DNA from: Sphaerolaimus hirsutus
Lineage: Eukaryota; Nematoda; Chromadorea; Monhysterida; Sphaerolaimidae
NCBI GenBank assembly: GCA_964036195.1
Contig: OZ038457.1
Location: 21,851,147 to 21,915,146, forward strand
Direction: 5' to 3'
DNA: 64,000 nucleotides
The translations under genes and the position numbers were made by a program. Of this stretch, positions 25,301 through 33,910 are shown piece after piece. Position 1 is the first letter of the stretch; each line of letters opens with the position of its first letter. The notes under the pieces were generated by a model, which worked only from the letters and a program-made list of their open reading frames with translations, did not search any database and was not told the DNA's origin.

Positions 25301-26209
25301 TTTCTGTACTCATGTCTGAGTAAAATAAAAATATATTACGTTTACTTTTTATAAGTTCAGTACCTTTTACAACTCTGGGGCCAGTTCCGCAACTGGAAAA
25401 GTTAAGAGTTAACACTTAAGAGTTGGGTAAAATGACAAATGACAAGTTATAAGAAAAGTTGAGAGTTAAGAGTTGAGTAAAACGACAAATGATTTTACTC
25501 AACTCTTAACTTTACTCTTAACTTATCATTTATCATTTTACTCAACTCTTAACTTTTCCACTTGCGGAACCGGCACCTGGTTTCCATTTGGATTTTAGGT
25601 AGTTGATGGGTTTCGAAACCATGTTCAAGCATAGGGACATATTTATTCCTGTTCGACATTGCCAAACATGCACTTGAAAATTGTTCTGACATAAATTGAA
25701 CTTAAATTGACCGAGTTGACAGAAGTTGACATGCGTGGCCTCAAAAGGGCGTGTATAATATAAATCAATAAAATACTGCAGTAAAAGTTGATTTATTTGT
25801 TCCTGTCTTCTGTGACAACATTTTGGCGCTTAGGCGCTCCACACGGTGGTTGACGCTACTTTTTAGAAGTCGATTGAGTCAACTCAGAGTCAACTGTTTT
25901 AAGTATAACTATTTTTAATTTTTTACCTGTGTTGATTAAGAAATATTGAGAAGTCGATTTATGTAGAATGAAAGAAGGGGATTTTTTGGATACATATTGT
26001 AAATGGCTCAGAGTCAATTGAATTTTTGACCAGTTGACTCTGAGTTGACGCTAATTTTGGCGTCAACTAGCGTGTGTGGGACCTAAGCGTCACCCCAAAG
26101 GTGGCATCTAACTGGTACGATTCGAAACCAACGTAAATTTCAAAGTCCCCCCCCCCGAACTCACCGCAAATGAACTTCCAAAAAGAAAAAGGAAAATTAA
26201 CAAGAACAT
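16356..26209 (-). CDS. Secreted protein with four [D/E]WY motifs and three six-cysteine modules, complete
   Basis: I do not recognise this gene. Nine exons, in transcription order: 26165-26209, 24640-24781, 19830-20032, 19387-19680, 18748-18829, 17945-18234, 17344-17522, 16779-16924, 16356-16393. They sum to 1419 nt with every junction in phase, giving 472 residues. Residues 1-15 (MFLLIFLFLFGSSFA) are a clear signal peptide encoded by their own exon. Residues 47-90 and 198-215 carry acidic DWYN, DWYN, DWYE and EWYD. Residues 131-195 are Pro/Ala/Asn-rich. Three modules follow at C230-C264, C369-C402 and C439-C469, with spacing C-x7-C-x(8-12)-C-x-C-x5-C-x4-C. The stop comes three residues after the last cysteine. 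The CxCxxGLxC core resembles the colipase/Dickkopf-C2/prokineticin or cystine-knot type (inference). No transmembrane segment is seen. Function unknown. Confidence 0.82.
17690..17781. repeat. Partial TACCGTATT-family element
   Basis: Contains gtttttatttccccagccca and ggggtaattcaagtaaatacggta, matching the right half of the 2891-3296 element. Intronic in the secreted-protein gene. Confidence 0.5.
18328..18556. repeat. GGCGCC-rich element with TAGTGATGTAAA inverted ends
   Basis: Left end tagtgatgtaaa and right end tttacatcacta are a perfect 12-bp inverted pair enclosing GGCGCC-rich DNA. This copy best shows that the GGCGCC elements are discrete mobile units rather than simple satellite. Confidence 0.75.
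20054..20225. repeat. GGCGCC-rich element, copy 1 of a recent pair
   Basis: Starts tagtgatggaaaagcgccat 21 bp upstream of the exon 19830-20032 of the minus-strand gene. Its units match the copy at 20540 almost base for base, and similarity continues past the GGCGCC part to about 20312. Confidence 0.75.
20390..20490. repeat. Truncated TACCGTATTTCCTCG-family element
   Basis: Left end taccgtatttcctcgaaata followed by gtttattttttcagag and a short interior; the right end is missing. Confidence 0.5.
20540..20758. repeat. GGCGCC-rich element, copy 2 of a recent pair
   Basis: Starts tagtgatggaaaagcgccat and is nearly identical to 20054-20225, with an extra ggcgcctggcgctagcgcc block near the left end. 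Similarity between the copies extends to about 20842. Confidence 0.75.
20845..21249. repeat. Palindromic MITE, TACCGTATTACCTCG family
   Basis: Left taccgtattacctcgaaata, right ttcgaggtaatacggta; interior homologous to 2891-3296. It directly abuts the GGGATC satellite. Confidence 0.8.
21250..22456. repeat. GGGATC satellite array with 502-bp higher-order repeat
   Basis: About 1.2 kb of gggatc/gggatt hexamers interrupted by unique-looking spacers. A spacer with ggcattcacagttg and ggatgccagaaaagtggcat occurs at about 21605-21720 and again 502 bp later. The left edge has tattagggttagggttc and the right edge aaccctaattaggg, resembling a short telomere-type repeat. Open frames here (Asp-Pro or Gly-Ile repeats) are products of the hexamer. 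Confidence 0.85.
22560..22790. repeat. ctatctatct repeat-family copy
   Basis: ggctatctatctatccccgg and caactatctatctaacctga, then aagaaattttgccccgattt, as in 11880-12340. Confidence 0.5.
22890..23098. repeat. GGCGCC-rich repeat element
   Basis: Starts ttttttggcgctggcgctat and ends gcgctttttccatcacta. Near-tandem self-complementary units, non-coding. Confidence 0.75.
23265..23560. repeat. GGCGCC-rich repeat element
   Basis: Starts aagttttggcgctggcgcta and ends gcgattttccatcacta. Paralogous to 22890-23098, about 170 bp away in the same orientation. Confidence 0.75.
23698..23765. repeat. Very short TACCGTATTTACTCG palindrome
   Basis: Only the two inverted ends remain: taccgtatttactcgaataa and ttattcgagtaaatacg with a G/C spacer. 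A minimal derivative of the same family. Confidence 0.6.
24062..24485. repeat. Foldback element with long inverted arms
   Basis: Left arm begins ggaattacagctcagcggcg; right arm ends cgccgctgagctgtaattcg. The arms stay complementary for roughly 150 bp (ttgatagttctagtaattgt against acaattactagaactatcta). No coding capacity. In intron 1-2 of the secreted-protein region. Confidence 0.8.
24866..25738. repeat. GTCAACTGG palindromic element interrupted by two others
   Basis: Outer element: cacacaatggatgtcaactg at the left and gttgacatgcgtgg at the right, as in the uninterrupted copy 59586-59948. A tttacgtttactcg element (about 24990-25377) and a CCAGTTCCGCA palindrome (about 25378-25577) interrupt it, so insertions are nested. 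Confidence 0.65.
25378..25577. repeat. Palindromic MITE, GCCAGTTCCGCA family
   Basis: Left ggccagttccgcaactggaa, right ttccacttgcggaaccggca. The arms of aagagttaacacttaagagt type are inverse. The family recurs at 63649-63838 and, weaker, 17144-17300. Confidence 0.75.
25815..26090. repeat. Palindromic GTCAACT-rich MITE
   Basis: Left gcgctccacacggtggttga and agtcaactcagagtcaactg; right accagttgactctgagttga and ctagcgtgtgtgggac. Imperfect inverse halves, about 75 bp from the signal-peptide exon. Confidence 0.5.
26165..26209 (-). other. Signal-peptide exon of the secreted-protein gene
   Basis: Fifteen codons, ATG to GCG, followed by a consensus donor gtgagt. The peptide is hydrophobic and ends in small residues (GSSFA), so cleavage would fall at the exon border before the Gln that opens the next exon at 24781. 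The phase (0) matches. Upstream bases gagaaaaATG suit an animal start. The signal call rests on composition only. Confidence 0.75.
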
Positions 26210-26566
26210 TTTTCTCTGGTTATTGATAAAATGCCAAACAAACAAAATCGCCAAATCTAGCCGACAAAATTCCAAATTTTTTCTGGGTTACACAAACAAT
26301 ATGGCTGCAAAATGTATTATTTCCAAACTGGTTTTTCAAACGATTTCACAAAAGCTTCACCTGACCGATTTTTGCCCATGCACAATTTCTGCAAATCAAG
26401 CACATTCTCACGCGAATTACGCAAACGATTTCCATTGTTTCAAAGCATTCGATTGTTGTAATTAATTGGTATTTCTGTAGTTTTACAAAATCGCGCGGGA
26501 ATAATCGATCTTTGTTTTGAAGGGTTTTTCGTGAGTGCGTTTTTATGCAGTAAGCTATTTTATACC

Positions 26567-26848
26567 TACCGTATTACCTCGAAATACCCCCATGGGGGTT
26601 TATTATTTCGCCAGCAAAATTTGAGGGGGCGGGTTAATTCGAGGGGGGTTTATTCGAGGGGGGGAGGGGTTTATTTTTTCGTCAGAAATTTTCGTAAGGA
26701 TCGTAGTAAATAGTAGGCATTTGCGTACCCAAAATAGGTAATAAATGTGTCCAAACAGGATATATTTGGACATAAAAACGTAGATAGCTACGCAAACTAG
26801 TCTAGCTGCGATGCAAATTAGCACTAATAAATACATCATGTACATATG
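26567..26848. repeat. TACCGTATTACCTCG-family element, right end missing
   Basis: Left end taccgtattacctcgaaata and the interior gtacccaaaataggtaataa as in 2891-3296. It stops after aatacatcatgtacat without a second terminal repeat. Confidence 0.65.
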
Positions 26849-26954
26849 TGAGTAAAAGTGGGTGTCCAAAAATTTTGAAATTCTAAAAATTTAAACTTAA
26901 AATGTATAAGCAGTTCATCTAATGAATTCATGTTGATGTTTGTTTACACTTCTG

Positions 26955-28366
26955 AGCTTACAATAATTAAACATTTCAGTTATACTTCGACGTTGGTTTT
27001 GGGCGATTCGGTGGGCGGCGAATGTGGCGTTAACGTTTTCACGATGGTGCTACGCTATGTTGGCAGTGCCACGTATATTTCCGTTTTTCTGGTGCCCCAC
27101 TTGTGTTTTGTGTGTCCATTTGGCCAAGGAAAAGATTGGAGGTATTGAGGATCTGACACAAAGTTGACGCTGTGATGTAAATAGGTGTTTTTTCAAATTT
27201 CATTTTTACCTTTTAGAAAGTATTTTTTTTAATGTAGAGAAGTTTGACGAGTGATGTGGCAACAAATTTGTGTCAAGTTAGCTAAAAAGAACAATTCTAC
27301 ATGCAGTTTAGATCGCATAAAATTAAAAGAATGAAGTTTAGTATTTTTTTCTTAATTAGAAAAGGAGTGATGCTGTTGTCACGTGTCGTAGTGCATGAAT
27401 GGTCAATGACGACTGAGGACACATAAGTTAGTGGTTGACTTTTGCTGCAATTTTGGAGGTAAAAGCCGTGACTGTTGGTCTAGTATGTACTGTACATTCT
27501 TGCATTTCCGGTTGAGAGACAAAAAGTTGATTTCAGAACAATTTTACAGAGTACACTGAAATATAGTGGTGTGGTGATGATTGGTGTTGAAATGAGAGGT
27601 AATTAAAAGAATTGAGTCTAACTCGACAAACATGACTTCATGTTTAAATGCCTACTCCCTTGGCTTGCTGTGAGAGCAGCCCAGTCCGCCGATCTCATCA
27701 AAACAAGCACCCATACAGTGACAAGTGTACTTATTTTTGATTAGATTGAAAGTTCGGTTGTTTCAGGGTGCGGGTTTTGTACAGTGCGTATGGGACTAAA
27801 AGTCATGGTTAATTAATTACAACTCTGGTAGCAGAGCGAGTGGAAGCAGCGAAAGTGGTTATTCTATGGAGATAAGTGTCTTCGGTTGTTAGTGGCTGTT
27901 GCGTTTCGGCACGTGGCGGTGGATTCACTTAAGTTTTTGACTGAATTTATTACGTTTAGTTAAAAAATCATGTGATCTGAACATGCATTTGAGTTCGTTA
28001 AGTAAAAAGGTTAAAGTTAAAGTTATCAAGTTTCATGTCGCCAATCATTTGTATTTTGTGTCATACCGATTCCACATTTATTCTAACTTTATATTTGGTA
28101 GAAGATAGGTAAAACTCAACTGTTGTTAATTTTTCCCTGATATTTTAGTTTTGCAACTTTGTTATTTTTTATCTACCTAATCCCAGATTGTTTTTGAGTA
28201 TTTCCTTTTTCCCTAAACTGATAGCTTGACATTTGGATATTTAGGAATTTATGCAAATTTCGTGATTGATCTTTATTATACAAAGAGATGAAATAATAAG
28301 CCGCTCAGTTTTTTTCTATTTTCTCCAAGTATTTTGATAAGTGTAAAGGTGATTTGATTTGAGTGT
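26955..28366. other. Intergenic interval left of the retrotransposon
   Basis: A 60-codon open stretch at 26967-27148 follows cacatttcag-like sequence but matches nothing I know. From 27150 to the retrotransposon I see no gene, RNA or recognised repeat. Confidence 0.35.
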
Positions 28367-28370
28367 GTAT

Positions 28371-28531
28371 AGTTGAGTGTGTGAATGTCAAACCCGCGAT
28401 ATTTATGTTTCAGTGATTCTTTAGGTCTGCCTGTTTGTGCCTATCTGGATTCCACTCTGGAGTCAATAAATACAAGTCCCAAAGTGTGTCCAGGGATTGA
28501 GGGCTCCCCAAGACCCTCATTCTATTCAACT
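28371..28531 (+). repeat. 5' LTR, 161 bp
   Basis: Begins agttga and ends tcaact, a perfect 6-bp inverted pair. The limits are set by the target duplication and by identity to the 3' LTR. It contains aataaa at 28465-28470 as a possible poly-A signal. The ends are AG...CT rather than the usual TG...CA. Confidence 0.9.
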
Positions 28532-28546
28532 GGTGCCGCGACCGGG
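28531..28546 (+). promoter_or_regulatory. Primer-binding site candidate
   Basis: tggtgccgcgaccggg begins with TGG, complementary to the CCA 3' end of a tRNA, at the inner LTR border. Its first T is shared with the last LTR base. The tRNA was not identified. Confidence 0.6.
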
Positions 28547-28550
28547 CCCG

Positions 28551-28625
28551 ACTCGACCCGACCCGACTCGACTCGACCCGACTCGACCCGACTCGACTCA
28601 CCTCGACCTGACTCGACCCGCCGAC
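28551..28625 (+). repeat. GACTC/GACCC pentamer tract in the element leader
   Basis: Degenerate tandem pentamers gactcgacccgacccgactc continue for about 70 bp between the primer-binding site and the Gag start, with looser gac-rich sequence to about 28800. Confidence 0.8.
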
Positions 28626-28906
28626 CTGCTAACGACTAGCAGCGGACCCGCCGACAACGTGTGGGCACGTCAACCATCGAATTTCAGATTGGCCGACAAC
28701 CAGCGGGCGACCCGTCGACAAATCGACTGGCCCGACTACAAAATTGGCAGCGTCAAGGACGACTAGCCCGACTACCGAAACGGCAGCTTCGACAACAACT
28801 TGTCGCTTGCCGCCCCGACCACCGAAACGGCAGCGTCAACGACGGCTCAACTGCAACGTCACCTGCCGAATTCGACCAGCTTGGTTCGATGTGCTGAACG
28901 ACAGCC

Positions 28907-31900
28907 ATGGGATCAATTTCATATGAATCATTCATCGGATTTGTGGACCAGTACGCAGCAGACAAGAATCGGGAAAAATTCCACCAGCTGCGAGCATTGC
29001 TGCGATCCCACAATCCAACCGACCTACACAGCGATGAAGAAGTTTGGAAGAAAATGGCGTTTGAGCGCTATGCCGACAAGCTGAAAGCTGTTGCCAGCAC
29101 CATTCATGACACAGGCGTCACTGATTTCCTGAGGCCGTTACAACCATCAACATCCGCAACGTCAGCCACCGACTTGACCACTACGGCAGCCCCAACTATT
29201 GCAGATATGGCTGTGATGATGCAGAATGTGGCGCAGATGGTTGACAAGCAGAATCAACTGCTTCAACAAATCACAGATCGGCTCGCAACAACACAGCCAG
29301 CCAGCGTCAATCCAGTCAAACCTGCTCCACCTGCTGATTGTGACCTAACGGTGAGACAACAATTCTCATCAGAACAGAAACGGCTGTGGACGCCACTGCT
29401 GAATGAAAAGTACCCAACATTCGATGGTGCTGACCCGCTCAAATTCAAACTGTGGATGTACGATCTCAAGGCACGCGTCCAACTCACAGAAGTGCCAGAT
29501 ATGTTTGCAGTCATCCACATTCGCAAATGTCTCACTGGCCGCGCACTTCGCCAGTTCGAGCACCTGCCAGATGAGGATCGGCAGACATTTGCACAAGTTT
29601 GCAAGTTTCTAGAGGGACAATACGGCGATCATTTTGCCGCACAAAATGCCATGAACATGTTGATTGGGACACGCCAAACTGCGAAAGATCCCGTCAAGGA
29701 CTACGGCCTGCTCATTGAAAGCCTCGTCCGCCAGGCAATGCCAAATATGGACTCGATTGGCCTCAAAGTCCAACTGAAGCACTACTTCATGTCCGGATTG
29801 CACAGCAACACCCTGCAAAATTCGCTCTACGCGTTGCCGACATACGAGCTGATGACATTTGCTGAACTTGTGGACAACGCAGAACGACTCGAGTTTGCCG
29901 AGAAGCGCACAAAGACACACTTGAAGACAATGGACAAATTTTGTGTGCTGCATGACAGCAGAACCCATTCGACTGAAGAATGCTCCCTGGTCACTGACAT
30001 GATCAAGGATAGAAAGGCGATCAAGCCACCTACGACAAACCAGCGCAACTCAGGACGCAACAACAACCGACAGTTCCGGGGCAGAAGCCGCTTCCCGCCC
30101 AGGGTACAGCAACAAGTAGCTGCAGCGCCCGCCCAAACTGCGACTGTCAACAACCAAATGGACACAAAGCTGTGGTGTACCTATCACAAGGTGCCAACAC
30201 ACAACACGGAGGATTGCTACAGCAAGAAATATCATGGGACTAGCAACTTCAGGAATCCAACCCCGAAAAAGGAGTGGACCCGCTCAAAAGTGAACAACGT
30301 CGAATTTGACGACGACGAATCGTCACACAGTGCAGTCAATCGCATTCAACATGCAGCGCAGCCAGTACTGCCTACACACCTGCACACTCCCCACAAGCCC
30401 AACCGGCCCATCGCATACCTCAACGGAATGCCATTCGCAACCTGCAGACCAGACAATGGCGCTGATGTAACGATCATCACCAACTCGGTTGTGAAGAAAT
30501 TGGGATTACATGTGGAGCCAACCAAGCACAAGCTGCTAGCTGCCAACATGACCCCATTGGACACAAAAGGATGTGTCAATCTGCAAATTGAGTATGCTGG
30601 AGGAAAAACGACACACACGTGCCAAGTCTCGAATGATATCGACTACAACGTGCTTCTTGGAGAAGATGTCCTACCGAAATTGGGCATTCGCATGATGACA
30701 GCGGATGGAAACAACCTGCTCCCAGAAGCAGAAAACATCCCAACGACTGTCAAAATCTGCCAGCAACTCATCAAACACTGCAAACTGGATGCTGATGACC
30801 AGTCAGCATATATCATTTTTGCTGACAAACAAGGCCAGCCGCTGCACGCTGCACACGTCCCGCTGCATCCAGAAGAAATGCCAACTGCTGTGATCATCAA
30901 TGATGTGCAAAATTTGGACAAGAACGAGTGGGCAAAGATGCTCAACATCGGTACCTGTGCACCCGCTGACCAGAAAAAGTTGATCGATGCATTGTTCCAT
31001 GTGCGACATGCATTTAGTTCCACATACAAGACTGGCGCATGCCAAAATGTTGACGATATTGGCTGTACTGATGTGGAACACGAGATCGACACTGGGGACA
31101 ACCCACCATTCAAGGTACCACCACGCCGCATTCCCCTGCGACTGCGACCCGAAGTGGAAAAAATGCTGAAGGATTTGCTGGACCAAGGATGCATCGTGCC
31201 ATCCAACAGCAATTACAGCAGCGCGGTTGTGCTTGCCAAGAAGAAGGATGGATCCTGGAGATTTTGTGTTGATTTCCGCCAGCTGAACCTGAACACAAAA
31301 CGCGATAGCTACCCGCTACCACGTATGGACGACATGTTGGATTTGTGGCCCGGGCGGAAATTCTTCTCGACCCTCGACATCAAATGTGGCTACTACAACA
31401 TCCGCATCAAAAAGGAAGACCAACACAAGACGGCTTTCACTGCCCTCGACCAACTGTTCGAGTGGAAACGCATGCCATTCGGTCTGCACAACGCGCCAGC
31501 GACTTTCCAGAGAGCCATGAATGACATCCTTATGGATCACAAGGCCTACTGCAGGGCATATTTAGATGACATCATCATCGCATCAACAACACTGGATGAA
31601 CATGTCCAACAACTGGAAGCTGTGATTTCAACCATCTGCAAAGCCGGACTGCGATTGAATCCACGCAAATGCCACTTCCTCAAGGACAAAATCCAATATT
31701 TGGGACACGTCATCAGTGCCGATGGAATTCAAGTTGACCCGGACAAAGCGGCCGCCATTCGTGACTACCCACTGCCCACCACCCGAAAAGAAGGTGCATC
31801 GTTCCTGGGACTTATCAGCTACATGAGACGCTTTCATCACAATTTGTCTCATCGACTTGCACCGCCGCGCAACTTCATTCAAGCTGCAGCAACAAGCAGT

Positions 31901-33550
31901 ACCAAACTCCAATGGACAGAAGAGCTGAAAAAGTTGTTCTACAAAACCTGTGCTGAAATTGGAGAACCAAAGGCTTTGGCGATGCCGACACCTGGCCGCG
32001 ACTATGTCATCACGACAGATGCAAGCACAGATGGACTGGGTGCCATGCTGGAACAAGCCAACGACAAAGGCAAATTGCAACCAATCGCATTTGCCAGTCG
32101 CGTCACAGCGCCAGCCGAAAAACGCTACTCGGCTACTGAACTTGAAGCCCGTGCGGTCATCTACGCACTTGAAACTTTCCGACCATACATTACGGGAGAG
32201 AAAGTGACTGTTTTCACGGATCACTACCCGCTTACCCAGCTGTTCCAGAAAAATAGCCCTTCCCACCGGCTGTATCGATGGTGTCTAGTTCTGCAACAAT
32301 TCGATGTGACACTGCGCTACAAACCCGGAATCAAGAACCAAGTTGCCGACGCCTTGTCCCGTGCACCTGCAGGCACGGTCCCTGTTCGCATGGGGGGAGG
32401 AAGGTCAATCGATCAACCTGACACTACACTCGACACAGTGTACAACGTGAACTTCATCAATGTGTCACACATGCTGTCAAAGCTGACGACTAATGCACCC
32501 ATGGTAGTGCGCAACATTGCCCTAGCCAATGATAAAGAAAGGCAAGACATGCTGAAATGGCATCATGAAGGACGATGGGCAACTCACGCAAGTGTACAGA
32601 AAACGTACCAGCGTCTGCGACCATTTTACACCCACAACACCTGGCCAACACTTGCGGCTGATGTGCAAACTTACTGCAAGCAGTGCAACATCTGCAAGCA
32701 GCGGTCAACACGATACGAGGTGCTGCCACTTCTACCGAGGCCACCGCCTGACCAGCCACGCCGCCGATGGCACATGGACTACTCAACGTTCATGCCAACC
32801 AGTTACAATGGCCCACGTCACTGTCTCGTTGCAATTGACGCAATGTCTCGTTTTGTGGAGGCAAAAGCCTGCCATGCAGCCGATGCAAAGAACGCTGTCA
32901 AATTGTTCAACGACATAATCACCAAACATGGAGTACCAGAGGAAGTTGTCACTGATAGTGGTACACACTTCAAGTGCCATGAATTCGAAGCTGTGCTGCA
33001 AAGACACCAGACCGTGCTGCACACCACCACACCTGGCTCCAAGACAAGCAATGGAATTTGCGAAAGAGCAATTCGCACCCTGCAAGACATCATAGCCAAG
33101 AAACGTGCCACTGACACCCGTACCTGGAACCAGATTCTGCCAGATGCCGTAGCTGCTTACAACGCTACTGAGCACTCGTCCACTGGCGCGACGCCGTTCG
33201 AAGTCCACTATGGATCGAAACGCGCGACAACTGGTCAAGAATTTGAAAAGTCACCGCCACTCATCAACTACTGGAAACGTGTCAACGAGCGAGTTCAAAA
33301 TGCACAAGCAAAGGCTGCAAGCTCCTCGCACACCACCTGCATGGATACCCGATTTCAGATTGGCGATGCAGTATTCGTACGCGATGCCCCTGCGATGGGA
33401 AGCCGCAAAGCGAAACTGGACATGCCAAATTCAAGAGAGGGTGAAATTGTCTCTTTTCCATCTCGTAAAGCTGTTATTGTTAAATTTTGTAATGGTAAAC
33501 AACGCACTCTTCCGATAAATATGTTACAACCCCGTTTTGTCGATAATTGA
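28907..33550 (+). CDS. Retrotransposon Gag-Pol polyprotein, 1547 aa, single frame
   Basis: Capsid-like Gag occupies about residues 1-430 and ends with two zinc-knuckle-like motifs of unusual CX2HX4HX4C form, starting at C346 and C424. A retropepsin-like protease has its active-site Asp516 in DNGADV, where DTGA or DSGA is usual. Reverse transcriptase covers about 720-960, with YLDD at 885-888. RNase H starts near D1038 in TDAS. Integrase has an N-terminal HHCC-type region near 1205-1250 and the triad D1291, D1350, E1386, which gives the canonical 35-residue D-E spacing. The ORF is uninterrupted and has no Gag-Pol frameshift. It stops at TGA 3548 bases before the LTR numbering would suggest none further; the stop codon is 33548-33550, about 195 bp before the 3' LTR. 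Long antisense open frames inside are shadows. Confidence 0.93.
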   Translation: MGSISYESFIGFVDQYAADKNREKFHQLRALLRSHNPTDLHSDEEVWKKMAFERYADKLKAVASTIHDTGVTDFLRPLQPSTSATSATDLTTTAAPTIADMAVMMQNVAQMVDKQNQLLQQITDRLATTQPASVNPVKPAPPADCDLTVRQQFSSEQKRLWTPLLNEKYPTFDGADPLKFKLWMYDLKARVQLTEVPDMFAVIHIRKCLTGRALRQFEHLPDEDRQTFAQVCKFLEGQYGDHFAAQNAMNMLIGTRQTAKDPVKDYGLLIESLVRQAMPNMDSIGLKVQLKHYFMSGLHSNTLQNSLYALPTYELMTFAELVDNAERLEFAEKRTKTHLKTMDKFCVLHDSRTHSTEECSLVTDMIKDRKAIKPPTTNQRNSGRNNNRQFRGRSRFPPRVQQQVAAAPAQTATVNNQMDTKLWCTYHKVPTHNTEDCYSKKYHGTSNFRNPTPKKEWTRSKVNNVEFDDDESSHSAVNRIQHAAQPVLPTHLHTPHKPNRPIAYLNGMPFATCRPDNGADVTIITNSVVKKLGLHVEPTKHKLLAANMTPLDTKGCVNLQIEYAGGKTTHTCQVSNDIDYNVLLGEDVLPKLGIRMMTADGNNLLPEAENIPTTVKICQQLIKHCKLDADDQSAYIIFADKQGQPLHAAHVPLHPEEMPTAVIINDVQNLDKNEWAKMLNIGTCAPADQKKLIDALFHVRHAFSSTYKTGACQNVDDIGCTDVEHEIDTGDNPPFKVPPRRIPLRLRPEVEKMLKDLLDQGCIVPSNSNYSSAVVLAKKKDGSWRFCVDFRQLNLNTKRDSYPLPRMDDMLDLWPGRKFFSTLDIKCGYYNIRIKKEDQHKTAFTALDQLFEWKRMPFGLHNAPATFQRAMNDILMDHKAYCRAYLDDIIIASTTLDEHVQQLEAVISTICKAGLRLNPRKCHFLKDKIQYLGHVISADGIQVDPDKAAAIRDYPLPTTRKEGASFLGLISYMRRFHHNLSHRLAPPRNFIQAAATSSTKLQWTEELKKLFYKTCAEIGEPKALAMPTPGRDYVITTDASTDGLGAMLEQANDKGKLQPIAFASRVTAPAEKRYSATELEARAVIYALETFRPYITGEKVTVFTDHYPLTQLFQKNSPSHRLYRWCLVLQQFDVTLRYKPGIKNQVADALSRAPAGTVPVRMGGGRSIDQPDTTLDTVYNVNFINVSHMLSKLTTNAPMVVRNIALANDKERQDMLKWHHEGRWATHASVQKTYQRLRPFYTHNTWPTLAADVQTYCKQCNICKQRSTRYEVLPLLPRPPPDQPRRRWHMDYSTFMPTSYNGPRHCLVAIDAMSRFVEAKACHAADAKNAVKLFNDIITKHGVPEEVVTDSGTHFKCHEFEAVLQRHQTVLHTTTPGSKTSNGICERAIRTLQDIIAKKRATDTRTWNQILPDAVAAYNATEHSSTGATPFEVHYGSKRATTGQEFEKSPPLINYWKRVNERVQNAQAKAASSSHTTCMDTRFQIGDAVFVRDAPAMGSRKAKLDMPNSREGEIVSFPSRKAVIVKFCNGKQRTLPINMLQPRFVDN

Positions 33551-33745
33551 AGTTTTGTGAAATGTGATTCAAAGTTTTCGCTGTAGTATTTGTGTTCCAA
33601 CATTGAAAATTGTGTGATTTGTGAGTGCACTCATGTGAACCAATTGTGTGATACTGTGTGTTGTGTTTTTACTCGCAATTTGTATCCCTTATATCACTTT
33701 TATCTTTGATTATCCGTGGTCGTATAATCTTGTTACCCCCCGAGG

Positions 33746-33906
33746 AGTTGAGTGTGTGAATGTCAAACCCGCGATATTTATGTTTCAGTGATTCTTTAGG
33801 TCTGCCTGTTTGTGCCTATCTGGATTCCACTCTGGAGTCAATAAATACAAGTCCCAAAGTGTGTCCAGGGATTGAGGGCTCCCCAAGACCCTCATTCTAT
33901 TCAACT
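33746..33906 (+). repeat. 3' LTR, 161 bp
   Basis: Same length and sequence as 28371-28531, with agttga/tcaact ends. Followed directly by the gtat target duplication at 33907-33910. Confidence 0.9.
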
Positions 33907-33910
33907 GTAT

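Larger units (their letters stand above)
28367..33910 (+). mobile_element. Intact Ty3/gypsy-type LTR retrotransposon with 4-bp target duplication
   Basis: Element proper 28371-33906 (5536 bp), flanked by gtat at 28367-28370 and 33907-33910. Both LTRs are 161 bp and read identical by eye. A primer-binding-like tggtgccgcgaccggg begins at the LTR border (28531). A GACTC/GACCC-rich leader precedes a single Gag-Pol ORF. Domain order protease-RT-RNase H-integrase places it with Ty3/gypsy (Metaviridae). No env-like ORF is seen. No obvious polypurine tract precedes the 3' LTR (the bases are ccccccgagg). Identical LTRs and an unbroken ORF indicate a recent insertion. Confidence 0.93.

Noticed and set aside
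26967-27148. 60-codon open frame that could be a terminal exon
   Set aside because: It has a passable acceptor before it but no homology, no partner exon and an equally open antisense frame. Left as an unassigned stretch.
30643-31212. 189-codon antisense open frame in the retrotransposon
   Set aside because: It is a shadow of the Gag-Pol frame, which carries all recognised catalytic motifs. Similar antisense frames at 31628-32266 and 32783-33238 were dropped for the same reason.
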